This document shows, piece after piece, positions 6,880-13,362 of a stretch of DNA of 19,438 bases. Under the pieces are notes generated by a model. The model had not been told where the DNA came from and made no database searches. It worked only from the letters and a program-made list of their open reading frames with translations. Source of the stretch: CAYHPY01 sp964358485 (GTDB lineage Bacteria; Elusimicrobiota; Elusimicrobia; UBA1565; UBA9628); assembly GCA_964358485.1 (NCBI GenBank), contig CAYHPY010000070.1, positions 1 to 19,438 on the forward strand, written 5' to 3'. How positions within the stretch are numbered: the stretch's first letter is position 1; each line of letters begins with the position of its first letter. The position numbers and the translations under genes were made by a program.

Positions 6880-7659
6880 ATGGGTTTCATCTGCCCCGGC
6901 TGCACCACCGAAATGGACCCCATGGCTCCCTCCTGCCCGGTTTGCATGCGTCCCCGCTCGAGGAAGGAGATTTTCGCGTCGATGCGCAAGGAGTCGGGGA
7001 TCGCCCGCAAGCCCTGGGTCCCGTTCCGGCGCACCTCCCTCAAGACGCTCGCGGTCTTGGCCGTGGCGTATTTGGCCATCCAGAAAATCCCCTTTCCCCG
7101 GCCCGCGCCGCCGCCGCCCGCCGCCGCGCCGGCCGCGGCGCCGGCCACCCCGCCTCCCGCCGCCCCCGTGCCCGCGCCGGCCGCGCCCCCGGTCCTTCAT
7201 CCTCCGATTCCCGAACCCGCCGAGGCCTCCCGCCCGGCGGCCAAGGAAGCCCCGCCGCCGGAAAATCAGGCCGAGCCCCGCGTTCCCAAAGTCTGGCGGG
7301 TCTCAGGCAAGGTCTACGACCTCTTTTCCCTCTCCCCGATCGAGGGCGCCTTGGTTTTTTTCAAGGACAAGGTCACCGGGCGAAGCCTCCGGGCCAAATC
7401 CGACAAAAAAGGCTTTTACTCGACCCCCTTGCCCCCCATGGAGGAGGGCGGCTACTTCGTCTCGGTCCGCAGGACCGGCTACGAACCTAATTTCCTCGAG
7501 GAAAAAACTCCACCCTACCGCCAATACACCCAGGACCGCCGGGAAGAGGAGGGCGTCTTGGCGCGGCAGAGTCAAATTCTCCACGTTCCGATCCGACCCG
7601 AGGGCTCCGGGGACTCCCTGGAATATTCCATCGTCCTTATCCCGATTCCGGAAGAATAA
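6880..7659 (+). CDS. Zinc-ribbon, single-pass membrane protein with Pro/Ala spacer and carboxypeptidase-regulatory-like (Ig-like) domain
   Basis: 259 residues. Residues 5-22 hold a zinc ribbon (CPGC, ten residues, CPVC). Residues 53-69 form one transmembrane helix preceded by basic residues, so the ribbon should be cytoplasmic and the rest periplasmic. Residues 71-125 are a Pro/Ala-rich spacer. Residues 138-255 look like a beta-sandwich of the carboxypeptidase regulatory-like type (VSGKVYDLFSLSPIEGALVFFKDK, then GFYSTPLPPMEEGGYFVSVRRTGY). In-frame TGA at 6871 makes the ATG at 6880 the first possible start; there is no Shine-Dalgarno but a TAAAAT eight bases upstream. The gene is 14 bases upstream of kamA but that gene appears to have its own -10. 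The layout could suit a sensor or an anchor for a surface structure; I do not recognise a named family and infer no function. Confidence 0.8.
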   Translation: MGFICPGCTTEMDPMAPSCPVCMRPRSRKEIFASMRKESGIARKPWVPFRRTSLKTLAVLAVAYLAIQKIPFPRPAPPPPAAAPAAAPATPPPAAPVPAPAAPPVLHPPIPEPAEASRPAAKEAPPPENQAEPRVPKVWRVSGKVYDLFSLSPIEGALVFFKDKVTGRSLRAKSDKKGFYSTPLPPMEEGGYFVSVRRTGYEPNFLEEKTPPYRQYTQDRREEEGVLARQSQILHVPIRPEGSGDSLEYSIVLIPIPEE

Positions 7660-7661
7660 GC

Positions 7662-7667
7662 TAAAAT
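7662..7667 (+). promoter_or_regulatory. Candidate -10 element of kamA
   Basis: TAAAAT ends six bases before the kamA ATG, and no Shine-Dalgarno is present in the 14-base gap. Only a poor -35 (TTATCC at 7637-7642, 19-base spacing) can be proposed. The spacing matches the other suspected leaderless starts in this window. Confidence 0.35.
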
Positions 7668-7673
7668 ACCGGC

Positions 7674-9035
7674 ATGGCGAAAAAGGTCAAGGCGGATCCC
7701 GCCAAACAGCCCTTTCAATACCCTCTCAAGCGCCAGTTCGGCGAACGCGACTGGCGCCGCCTTCCCGGCTACAAAGGCGTTTCGCGCGAGGATTGGGAAA
7801 GCGCGCTCTGGCAGCGGCGCCATTCGGTCAAAAACCTCAAGGAACTCAAGGAAGTTTTCGGCGCGGCCCTCCCCGACGACCTGGCCGAGTCCATCGCCCG
7901 CGACCAGCGCGAGCGCGCCACGATGTCCCTCCTGGTCCCGCCCCACATGCTCAACACCATGGAGGAAAGCGACCTCTGGAACGACCCGGTCCGCCGCTAC
8001 ATGCTCCCCGCTTTCCAGGACCGCCACGCCGAGTGGCCCAATCATCCCAAGGCCTCCCGCGACAGCCTGCACGAGTCCGAGATGTGGGCCGTGGAGGGCC
8101 TGACCCACCGCTACCCCACCAAGGTTTTGGCCGAGCTCATTTCCACCTGCCCCCAATACTGCGGCCATTGCACCCGCATGGATTTGGTCGGCAACTCCGT
8201 GCCCCAGGTCCAGAAGGCCAAGTTCACCCTTCAGCCCAAGGAGCGCTACGCCCAGATTCTGGACTACTTGCGCAAAACCGGCTCGGTGCGCGACGTGGTG
8301 GTCTCCGGCGGCGACGTGGCCAACGTGCCCATCGACCAACTGGAGGCCTTCGTCTCGGCCCTCATGGACATCCCCTCCATCCGCGACATCCGCCTGGCCT
8401 CCAAGGGTTTTCAAGGCCTGCCCCAGCACTTCCTGCAGGACGACGTCCTGAAGGGCCTGGAGCGCCTGGCCAAGAAATCCATCGAGCGCGGCGTGGATTT
8501 GGCCCTGCACACCCACATCAACCACGCCAACCAGGTCACGCCGCTCTTGGCCAAGGCCGTGCGCAAACTGCTCGACATGGGCTTTCGCGACGTGCGCAAC
8601 CAGGGCGTGCTCCTGCGCGGGGTCAATACCACCGCCAAGGACCTATTGGAGCTGTGCTTTACCATGCTCGACCACGCCAAGATCATGCCGTACTACTTCT
8701 ACCAAGCCGACATGATCCCCAATTCCGAGCATTGGCGCCTGGCCGTGCATGAAGCGCAGGCCCTACAGCTTCAGATCATGGGCTACCTGCCCGGCTTCGC
8801 CACCCCGCGCCTGACCTGCGACGTGCCTTATGTGGGCAAGCGCTGGATCAACCAGGTCTCCGACTACGACCGGGTCAAGGGCATCTCCTACTGGACGAAG
8901 AATTACCGGACCGGCATCGAGGCCGACGATGAAGACGCTCTCTCGCGCCGGTACGAGTATTTTGATCCCGTCTACTCTTTGCCGCCCGAAGGTCAAGAGT
9001 ATTGGCGGCGGCAGAGCGCCGCCGTGGCGGCCTAG
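7674..9035 (+). CDS. Lysine 2,3-aminomutase family radical SAM/PLP enzyme
   Basis: 453 residues. Family members use a [4Fe-4S] cluster, S-adenosylmethionine and PLP to move an amino group from carbon 2 to carbon 3 of an amino acid. The cluster cysteines are C159, C163 and C166 (CPQYCGHC, the CxxxCxxC of radical SAM enzymes). VVVSGGDVAN follows. THINHANQVTPL, RNQGVLLRGVN and PYYFYQADMIPNSEHW are KamA segments. By my alignment the two Asp residues that bind the lysine epsilon-amino group in the clostridial enzyme correspond to D346 (YQAD) and D383 (TCDVP), and the PLP Lys to K389 (VGKRW; GGGGK in the clostridial enzyme, one residue longer). This favours a lysine-like substrate over glutamate. 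No kamDE, kdd, kce or kal genes are beside it, so full lysine fermentation is not shown. A beta-lysine-making solute or modification role is possible. Confidence 0.87.
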   Translation: MAKKVKADPAKQPFQYPLKRQFGERDWRRLPGYKGVSREDWESALWQRRHSVKNLKELKEVFGAALPDDLAESIARDQRERATMSLLVPPHMLNTMEESDLWNDPVRRYMLPAFQDRHAEWPNHPKASRDSLHESEMWAVEGLTHRYPTKVLAELISTCPQYCGHCTRMDLVGNSVPQVQKAKFTLQPKERYAQILDYLRKTGSVRDVVVSGGDVANVPIDQLEAFVSALMDIPSIRDIRLASKGFQGLPQHFLQDDVLKGLERLAKKSIERGVDLALHTHINHANQVTPLLAKAVRKLLDMGFRDVRNQGVLLRGVNTTAKDLLELCFTMLDHAKIMPYYFYQADMIPNSEHWRLAVHEAQALQLQIMGYLPGFATPRLTCDVPYVGKRWINQVSDYDRVKGISYWTKNYRTGIEADDEDALSRRYEYFDPVYSLPPEGQEYWRRQSAAVAA

Positions 9036-9041
9036 ATTCCG

Positions 9042-9590
9042 TTGCCGTTTACTTTCACGCCGTTCCAACTTCCCGGACTCCTTCTTGTAGAGGGAAAAAC
9101 CTTCCCGGACGAAAGAGGATATTTTCTCGAGGCCTTCCGGGCAAATGAATTGCAGGCGGCGGGAATCCCGCCGCTTGTTCAGGACAACCTCTCCCGCTCG
9201 CCGCGGGGAACGCTCCGCGGCCTCCACTTCCAGATTCCCCCCGCCGCGATCGGGAAACTGATCCGCTGCATCCGCGGTAAAATATTCGATGTCGCGGTGG
9301 ACCTCCGGAAGGGCTCCCCGACCTACGGGAAATGGGCCGGGGTGGAATTATCCGACGGGGAGAACAAGATGTTCTGGGTGCCCGCGGGATTCGCCCACGG
9401 CTTCCAGGTCATGAGCGAAACGGCCGACGTGCTCTACAAACAGACCGGCTATTATTCCCCCACCCACGAGCGCGGCGTCCTCTGGAACGACCCGGCGCTG
9501 GCCATTCGCTGGCCGGTGGAACAGGCCATCCTGGCGCCGCGGGACGCCGCCTTGCCCGTGTTGGCCAAAGCCGAAAATAGTTTCACTTGA
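9042..9590 (+). CDS. rmlC: dTDP-4-dehydrorhamnose 3,5-epimerase (RmlC) family
   Basis: 182 residues, normal for RmlC. It epimerises dTDP-4-keto-6-deoxyglucose at C3 and C5 on the way to dTDP-rhamnose for O-antigen or other surface glycans. Signature segments: FPDERGYFLEAFR, LSRSPRGTLRGLHFQ with the catalytic His (H62), RCIRGKIFDVAVDLRKGSPTYGKW, and FWVPAGFAHGFQV of the cupin core, followed by YKQTGYYSPTHERGVLWNDP. The start must be TTG at 9042 (or ATT six bases earlier) because an in-frame TAG, the kamA stop, lies immediately upstream; it begins six bases after kamA. The stop overlaps the TTG of the hydrolase (TTGA). None of rmlA, rmlB or rmlD is nearby, so this is an orphan; a 3-epimerase or 5-epimerase for another deoxysugar is possible. 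Confidence 0.9.
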   Translation: MPFTFTPFQLPGLLLVEGKTFPDERGYFLEAFRANELQAAGIPPLVQDNLSRSPRGTLRGLHFQIPPAAIGKLIRCIRGKIFDVAVDLRKGSPTYGKWAGVELSDGENKMFWVPAGFAHGFQVMSETADVLYKQTGYYSPTHERGVLWNDPALAIRWPVEQAILAPRDAALPVLAKAENSFT

Positions 9591-10450
9591 GGGATCTCTT
9601 CGTTCGGGAGTCGGGCAACCCCAAAGGCCCGACCGTCATCCTCCTTCACGGCGGCCCGGGGCTTCCCGGCTACATGTGCACTCTCGCCGAAAGGCTGGAG
9701 CGGGACGCCTTCGTCGTCGACTATTACCAGCGTGGTTCCCTCAAAAGCCCGTCGCCCGGGCCGTTCAAGATCGACGACCATGTCCGGGATCTCGACGCGC
9801 TCATCCGTCGCTACACGCGGGGGCGCAAGCCGCTCTTGATCGGGTCCTCCTGGGGCGCAATCCTCGCCCTGTGCTATGCGGCGGCCAAACCGGGGAGAAT
9901 CGCGAAGGCGATCGTCATCGGGACCGGCCCGCTCGACAAGGCCTGCTCCGAAAAGTTCTCGGCCACGATCGCGGCGCGCCTGCCCTACAAGGAACATCTC
10001 AAGGCGCGGGCGCTGAAGGCCCGGTTCTTTTCGGCCAAGGGCTCCGCCGCTCGCCGCGGGGCGCTTTATCTGGAATGGTGCTCGGTCATCTTCCGGGTTT
10101 ACAACAAGGACCCTCGGAGTTTCGATCGCCTGCGGTTGGAACTGCCCCACATCAAGAGCACGCTGGAGACCGACGCCGATTATGAGGGGCGCATGGCCTC
10201 GGGAAAGCTCGTGCGCGACCTTCGCCGGATCAAAGATCCCGTGGTCGCGTTCCACGGCGACTACGATCCGATCCCCTGGGAAGGAATCCTGCCCCTCCTT
10301 GCCAAGAGGGTCCGCAACTTCCGCACGCGCCTTTTGCGCGGGGCCGGCCATGTCCCCTGGCTCGAGCGCGACCCCGGGGAATTCCTTCGGCTGCTGAAAA
10401 AGGACATCCTGGCCCGGGAAACCTTGGGCACAAGCAAAAATCAAGAATAG
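9587..10450 (+). CDS. Alpha/beta hydrolase, proline-iminopeptidase-like (HGGPG) family
   Basis: 287 residues. ILLHGGPGLPGY (H21-G25) is the oxyanion motif of the proline iminopeptidase branch of alpha/beta hydrolases. IGSSWGA (G86-G90) is the nucleophile elbow with Ser88, HGDYDP gives the acid (D227 by comparison with the GRYD of iminopeptidases, D225 as alternative) and GAGHVPW gives His255, so the triad is complete. The start is TTG at 9587, overlapping the RmlC stop by three bases (TTGA); the first in-frame ATG would remove the HGGPG motif, so TTG is required. No signal peptide, hence cytoplasmic. It ends the + strand run and is followed by an AT-rich gap. Substrate unknown: N-terminal proline peptides, esters or amides are all possible for this family. 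Confidence 0.87.
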   Translation: MRDLFVRESGNPKGPTVILLHGGPGLPGYMCTLAERLERDAFVVDYYQRGSLKSPSPGPFKIDDHVRDLDALIRRYTRGRKPLLIGSSWGAILALCYAAAKPGRIAKAIVIGTGPLDKACSEKFSATIAARLPYKEHLKARALKARFFSAKGSAARRGALYLEWCSVIFRVYNKDPRSFDRLRLELPHIKSTLETDADYEGRMASGKLVRDLRRIKDPVVAFHGDYDPIPWEGILPLLAKRVRNFRTRLLRGAGHVPWLERDPGEFLRLLKKDILARETLGTSKNQE

Positions 10451-10454
10451 AAAA

Positions 10455-10483
10455 CCCGCCCCGCCCCCCCCACCCCCCATCCC
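10455..10483 (-). repeat. G-tract cluster on the minus strand (G-quadruplex pattern)
   Basis: The + strand carries five C-runs of 3-8 separated by one or two bases; the - strand therefore reads as four or more G-runs of three or longer with 1-2 base loops, which meets the G-quadruplex pattern. It begins five bases after the hydrolase stop, so on the + strand mRNA it is a C-rich 3' UTR. Confidence 0.7.
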
Positions 10484-10493
10484 AGAGGGTTTC

Positions 10494-10508
10494 GCTGAAA
10501 TTTTCAGC
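10494..10508. repeat. 15-bp palindrome GCTGAAA-T-TTTCAGC
   Basis: Perfect inverted repeat with a one-base centre, in the AT-rich middle of the gap between convergent genes, followed by ATAAAA. A tight hairpin is not possible without opening the centre, so a protein-binding site is as likely as a terminator. Confidence 0.5.
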
Positions 10509-10517
10509 ATAAAACGT

Positions 10518-10531
10518 ATCGTCCAGACGAT
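10518..10531. repeat. Inverted repeat ATCGTC-CA-GACGAT
   Basis: Perfect 6-bp arms with a two-base centre, ten bases after the GCTGAAA palindrome. An AT-rich run, TTAATTCTGCTTATTTTTTA, starts two bases further on at 10533. May be a terminator stem or operator; no gene reads from here in either direction. Confidence 0.45.
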
Positions 10532-10571
10532 GTTAATTCTGCTTATTTTTTAATCATTTATTGAGATGACG

Positions 10572-10586
10572 CCCCCCACCCCCCCC
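10572..10586 (-). repeat. Second poly-C/poly-G tract
   Basis: CCCCCCACCCCCCCC on the + strand, similar to the C-tract at 10461-10478 and in the same orientation, about 90 bases away on the other side of the AT-rich stretch. Alone it has only two long G-runs, enough for four short G-tracts if split. It lies 32 bases beyond the end of the OmpA-like gene. Confidence 0.55.
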
Positions 10587-10618
10587 TGCGAAGAGGGCAG
10601 CCCGGATGATCGACGGCC

Positions 10619-11485
10619 TCAGGGCTCGGAAAGGATGGTTTCCCCTTCCTCCGCCGGAAGCTGGACCTCAACCACCGCGCCCCGCTCGCCGGGTGGGAGC
10701 AATTCAACCTTGAGCCGCCCGGGGGAGGCCAAAAGTTCCGCCCGGAGGAATTTTTCCAGGGCCGCCCGGCGTTTTTTGCTCAACGCCGATTTTGGCGCAA
10801 GGTCGTGGACCTGCACGCGGTAGGCCACGCTTTCTCGAACCCGACGCAGGCGGGAACACAGCGCCTGAAGATGCCGCTCCCCTTCCTTTGAAATCGCGGC
10901 TTTCCCTTCCATGAAGAGCGTTTCCGTCACCACCTCCAGCCGGGCCGCGCCCAAGGTCTCCCTCAGGAGCAGGGACGAGAAGACGACCTCCTTGCTGAGC
11001 ACCGACAAGGATTCCTTTCCCTTGATCCCGGTGAACCGGAACTTGTAAGGCGTTCCGGTTTTGACGGCGAAGCCTCCCGAGGAATCCAACCCGTCCCAAG
11101 TGACCAGTTCGTCGGCCTTGCCCTCGTCCCCCGTGGACCAGATCACGAAGCGCCCGTCCAGCACCTCAAACACCCAGCGGTCGTAGGGAAAAGGAAATTG
11201 CCCAGTCTCCATAGCCAGAAACGGAGAGCCCGGGAAGGGGCGGTTGCCTCGGCGGGGACCGGCGGCGTCCTCCACCGCCGGAAGCTTGGCGGAATAATCC
11301 GTCTTGTAGACGTCCAGGGAGCGAATGACCTCGTCCACGACGGGGCGGGTCGGGGCGGCCAGCGGAATCTTGGGGTCGGCCGCCGGGGCCTTGGCTTTGC
11401 CCCGGACTTCGATCTCCTGGTTGCCCAGGGAAGTTTCTTGCGCCCAGGCCCGCCCGAACAGCGCGACCAAAAGCAGGAGCTTCAC
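10619..11485 (-). CDS. Exported OmpA-like protein, last gene of a Tol/Exb-type operon
   Basis: 288 residues from a GTG at 11485 that overlaps the ExbD stop as GTGA. The start is chosen because it gives a short signal peptide (VKLLLLVALFGRAWAQE, cleavage after AWA); the longer frame upstream runs through exbD antisense-like composition. The middle (WVFEVLDGRFVIWSTG, then TWDGLDSSGGFAVKTGTPYKFRF) resembles the FlgD/T9SS-type beta module that ends many secreted proteins. The last 100 residues (LFMEGKAAISKEGERHLQALCSRL, then SKKRRAALEKFLRAEL) follow the OmpA/Pal C-terminal pattern, but the GHTD loop is replaced by VQVHDLAP, so peptidoglycan binding may be lost or altered. Position after TolQ and two TolR proteins suggests a periplasmic partner of that motor, in the place where Pal or TolB would be expected. 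Membership of OmpA is inferred from spacing only. Confidence 0.72.
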   Translation of the reverse strand: MKLLLLVALFGRAWAQETSLGNQEIEVRGKAKAPAADPKIPLAAPTRPVVDEVIRSLDVYKTDYSAKLPAVEDAAGPRRGNRPFPGSPFLAMETGQFPFPYDRWVFEVLDGRFVIWSTGDEGKADELVTWDGLDSSGGFAVKTGTPYKFRFTGIKGKESLSVLSKEVVFSSLLLRETLGAARLEVVTETLFMEGKAAISKEGERHLQALCSRLRRVRESVAYRVQVHDLAPKSALSKKRRAALEKFLRAELLASPGRLKVELLPPGERGAVVEVQLPAEEGETILSEP

Positions 11486-11892
11486 TTGGCCGGAGGTTCC
11501 GTGGCGAAGGCCAGGCGCTTGGCGCCGGCGCCCCGCGCCGCCTTCAGGACTTTCTGGACATCCCCGTATGGGACGTCCTTGTCGGCTCGGATCACGACCA
11601 AGCCTTCGGCGTCCTTGGCGAGGGCCGCCGCCAGTTCCGAGGGAAACATGGCCCAAGGGGTTTTTTCGCTCTCCACGGCCAGGTCCCCCGCCTTGGTCAA
11701 GGTGACCGACACCCCCGGCGCGTCCACCTCCGGTGCCCGGACCTTGGGAAGGTCCACGGCCAGATTCGGATAGGACATCATCGGGGCGCTGACGAATAAA
11801 ATGACCAGCAGCACCAAGGACACGTCGATGACCGGGATGACGGTGACTTCCGTGACGGGCTCCAGCCCCGGGTCATCATTGCGCCGCCTCAC
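11482..11892 (-). CDS. ExbD/TolR family biopolymer transport protein (second copy)
   Basis: 136 residues, normal for ExbD/TolR. A short basic cytoplasmic N-terminus is followed by one membrane helix, VTVIPVIDVSLVLLVILFV, with the conserved proton-path Asp (D23), then PMMSYPNLAVDLPK, the hallmark of the start of the periplasmic domain, and a C-terminal module containing VVIRADKDVPYGDVQKVLKAARGAGAKRLAFAT, which matches the ExbD fold closely. The start overlaps the stop of the first ExbD by four bases (ATGA) and the stop overlaps the GTG of the OmpA-like gene, so the four genes should be translated together. It works with the TolQ/ExbB protein in the inner membrane to turn proton flow into force on a periplasmic partner. 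Confidence 0.9.
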   Translation of the reverse strand: MRRRNDDPGLEPVTEVTVIPVIDVSLVLLVILFVSAPMMSYPNLAVDLPKVRAPEVDAPGVSVTLTKAGDLAVESEKTPWAMFPSELAAALAKDAEGLVVIRADKDVPYGDVQKVLKAARGAGAKRLAFATEPPAK

Positions 11893-12344
11893 CGCGGTCC
11901 CTCCTCGGGCGGCAGGCCCTCGTCGGTTTCCACCAAGGCCACCGACTCCGCCCCGCCGCCGGAGAGGCGCTCCAAAAGTTCCAGCACCCGGCCGTGGGTG
12001 ACATCGGGGTCGGGGAGAACGAAGACCTTTCGGTCCTCCCTTCGGGACAACTCTTCCGACAGGAAAGTCATCATCCCGGTTTCTTCCTCGAAAAACCGGC
12101 CGCCCAGGCTGTAGCCCTTTTCATGAAGCCCGACGGTGAGAACCAGTTCGGAAGACGGCGGCGGGGCGGGCTCCTCGGGCCCCGTGGCGGCGGCGGCGGA
12201 TTTGACCTTCAAGGCGGTGCGCGCCATCATCGGGGAAATGACCATCAGGATGATCAGCAGGACCAACGAGACGTCGGCCAGCGGAACGATGTTGACCTCG
12301 CTGATCTCTCGGGGCCCGCCCCCCGACTCACGCCTTCTTCGCAC
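11889..12344 (-). CDS. ExbD/TolR family biopolymer transport protein (first copy)
   Basis: 151 residues. Basic N-terminus, then one membrane helix with the essential Asp (IVPLADVSLVLLIILMV, D24) and PMMARTALKVKS. The periplasmic part differs from that of the second copy: it contains a Pro/Glu-rich segment (TGPEEPAPPPSSE) and an insertion around YSLGGRFFEEETG before the usual DPDVTHGRVLELLERLSGGGAESVALV end. The start lies 17 bases inside the end of tolQ. The two ExbD copies are clearly diverged from each other, so they are likely to have different partners or to form a heterodimer around the stator rather than being a recent duplication. Confidence 0.88.
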   Translation of the reverse strand: MRRRRESGGGPREISEVNIVPLADVSLVLLIILMVISPMMARTALKVKSAAAATGPEEPAPPPSSELVLTVGLHEKGYSLGGRFFEEETGMMTFLSEELSRREDRKVFVLPDPDVTHGRVLELLERLSGGGAESVALVETDEGLPPEEGPR

Positions 12345-12978
12345 TTTTCGGGGGCGGGGCGGGGGCGGCCGAGCCCCCTCCGGCGCGCAGTTCCGACAGC
12401 TCCAGGACCCACAGGTCGAGCACGCCCAGCCGTCGGCGCAAAGTCAGGCTGAAGCCGTTGTAGAAGATCGCGCTGACCACCGCCACGCCGATGCCGGCGG
12501 CGGTCGCGACCAGCGCCTCCGAGATTCCGGCGGCCACCACCGCGGGCCCCCCGGCCCCGGCCGCGGCCAAATCGTGGAACGCCCGCATGATGCCCAAAAC
12601 GGTTCCGAGCAAGCCGATGAGCGGGGCGATAAAGCTGGCCGTCCCGAAAAGCCCGAGCCGCCGCGAAAGAGTCAGTTCCAGGCGGCGGCGGTAAAGCTCC
12701 GCGGCGTCCAAGGAGGCCTCGGGGCCGCCCGGGGGCAGGCTCAGCAGGCGGGCCAGCGCCTCGGCCGCGATTCCCGGCGCGTTCATGCAGGCGGTCAGGG
12801 CCCCGGGCTCATCGCCGTCCTCCACGCGGGAGCGGACGGAGTCCCAGAGGGCGCCCGGCATTTTTTCCTCGAAGAAGAAGACCCAGATCCGCTCGAAGGC
12901 CTGGGCCAGCACGACGATGGACAAGACCAAGAGGACCGGCATGACCAGGCTGGTCTTGAGCATCGTCACGAATGTCAT
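12328..12978 (-). CDS. MotA/TolQ/ExbB family proton channel protein
   Basis: 216 residues from the ATG at 12978, preceded by a strong ribosome site (GAGGAG at 12996-12991 plus a G-run). A longer in-frame ATG at 13050 would add 24 residues without a membrane helix and lies upstream of the likely -10, so it is not used. Three membrane helices are visible: near residues 8-30 (LVMPVLLVLSIVVLAQAF), about 120-145 (FIAPLIGLLGTVLGIMRAF, the family signature) and about 155-180 (ISEALVATAAGIGVAVVSAIFYNGF). It should form the pentameric channel around an ExbD/TolR dimer. Ends in a Pro/Ala/Lys tail. First gene of the four-gene operon; no TolA/TonB or TolB in view. Could serve outer-membrane upkeep, uptake or gliding-type motility. 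Confidence 0.9.
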   Translation of the reverse strand: MTFVTMLKTSLVMPVLLVLSIVVLAQAFERIWVFFFEEKMPGALWDSVRSRVEDGDEPGALTACMNAPGIAAEALARLLSLPPGGPEASLDAAELYRRRLELTLSRRLGLFGTASFIAPLIGLLGTVLGIMRAFHDLAAAGAGGPAVVAAGISEALVATAAGIGVAVVSAIFYNGFSLTLRRRLGVLDLWVLELSELRAGGGSAAPAPPPKSAKKA

Positions 12979-13004
12979 GGGAGTTCCCCCCTCCTCGGCG
13001 TTGA

Positions 13005-13010
13005 AGTATA
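13005..13010 (-). promoter_or_regulatory. Candidate -10 of the TolQ/ExbD operon
   Basis: TATACT on the - strand, 26 bases before the tolQ ATG, in an otherwise GC-rich stretch. The hexamer 17 bases further up (TGGCGG) is a poor -35. Unlike several other starts in the window, this one leaves a real leader with a strong Shine-Dalgarno. Confidence 0.35.
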
Positions 13011-13139
13011 CATCCCCGGGCGTTTTTCCGCCAGGGGCGGGGATGTCCATGTTCCCGGCCTGTTATGGCAGGGGTTTACTTCGTCTTGACTCCGGACTTA
13101 GCCGTCGGCCGAATCCCGTGGTTCGACCCCTAGGGCTGA

Positions 13140-13358
13140 CTAGGCCGCCCATTTCATTTCTAGCTTCTTGTGATGGACGGCGCAGTCCCGAAGGTAAAGA
13201 TTGATCAGGTTTTGGTACGGCATGCCGACCTCGGCCGCCAACGCTTTGAAATAGGCGACGGTCCCCTTGTCCAATCGGATGGTAATAGGCTGTTTTAGCC
13301 GGGACAGGTAAGGGTTCTTTTCTCCTTTCAGTTTGGAAAAATCGTAATGCGTTCTCAT
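13140..13358 (-). CDS. brnA: BrnA-type (CopG-like) antitoxin
   Basis: 72 residues from the ATG at 13358, which follows a near-perfect Shine-Dalgarno (GGAGGTGATC). An upstream in-frame ATG at 13460 lies within the toxin gene and is rejected. The N-terminus (MRTHYDFSKLKGEKNPYLSRLK) is the toxin-binding part; KQPITIRLDKGTVAYFKALAAEVGMPYQNLINLYLRDCA is a ribbon-helix-helix DNA-binding domain of the kind found in BrnA. It should neutralise BrnT and, as dimers, bind and repress the shared promoter, where a 17-bp palindrome is present. It starts four bases after the toxin stop; toxin-first order is typical of brnTA. Composition is clearly less GC-rich than the neighbours, suggesting arrival by transfer. 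Confidence 0.88.
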   Translation of the reverse strand: MRTHYDFSKLKGEKNPYLSRLKQPITIRLDKGTVAYFKALAAEVGMPYQNLINLYLRDCAVHHKKLEMKWAA

Positions 13359-13362
13359 GGGA

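Noticed and set aside
6816..7148. N-terminal extension of the 3-hydroxybutyryl-CoA dehydrogenase frame
   Set aside because: It is low-complexity sequence antisense to the Pro/Ala spacer of the divergent gene, and the Rossmann motif sits at the right distance from the ATG at 6815.
7090..7200. GCC/CCG-rich tandem-like repeat
   Set aside because: It is the coding sequence of a Pro/Ala spacer, not an independent DNA repeat.
13120..13130. GGTTCGACCCC, resembling a tRNA T-loop, near the end of brnA
   Set aside because: The flanking bases do not form a T-stem beyond two pairs, no acceptor or anticodon stem can be built on either strand, and no CCA end follows. Probably chance, although a decayed tRNA scar next to a transferred cassette cannot be fully excluded.
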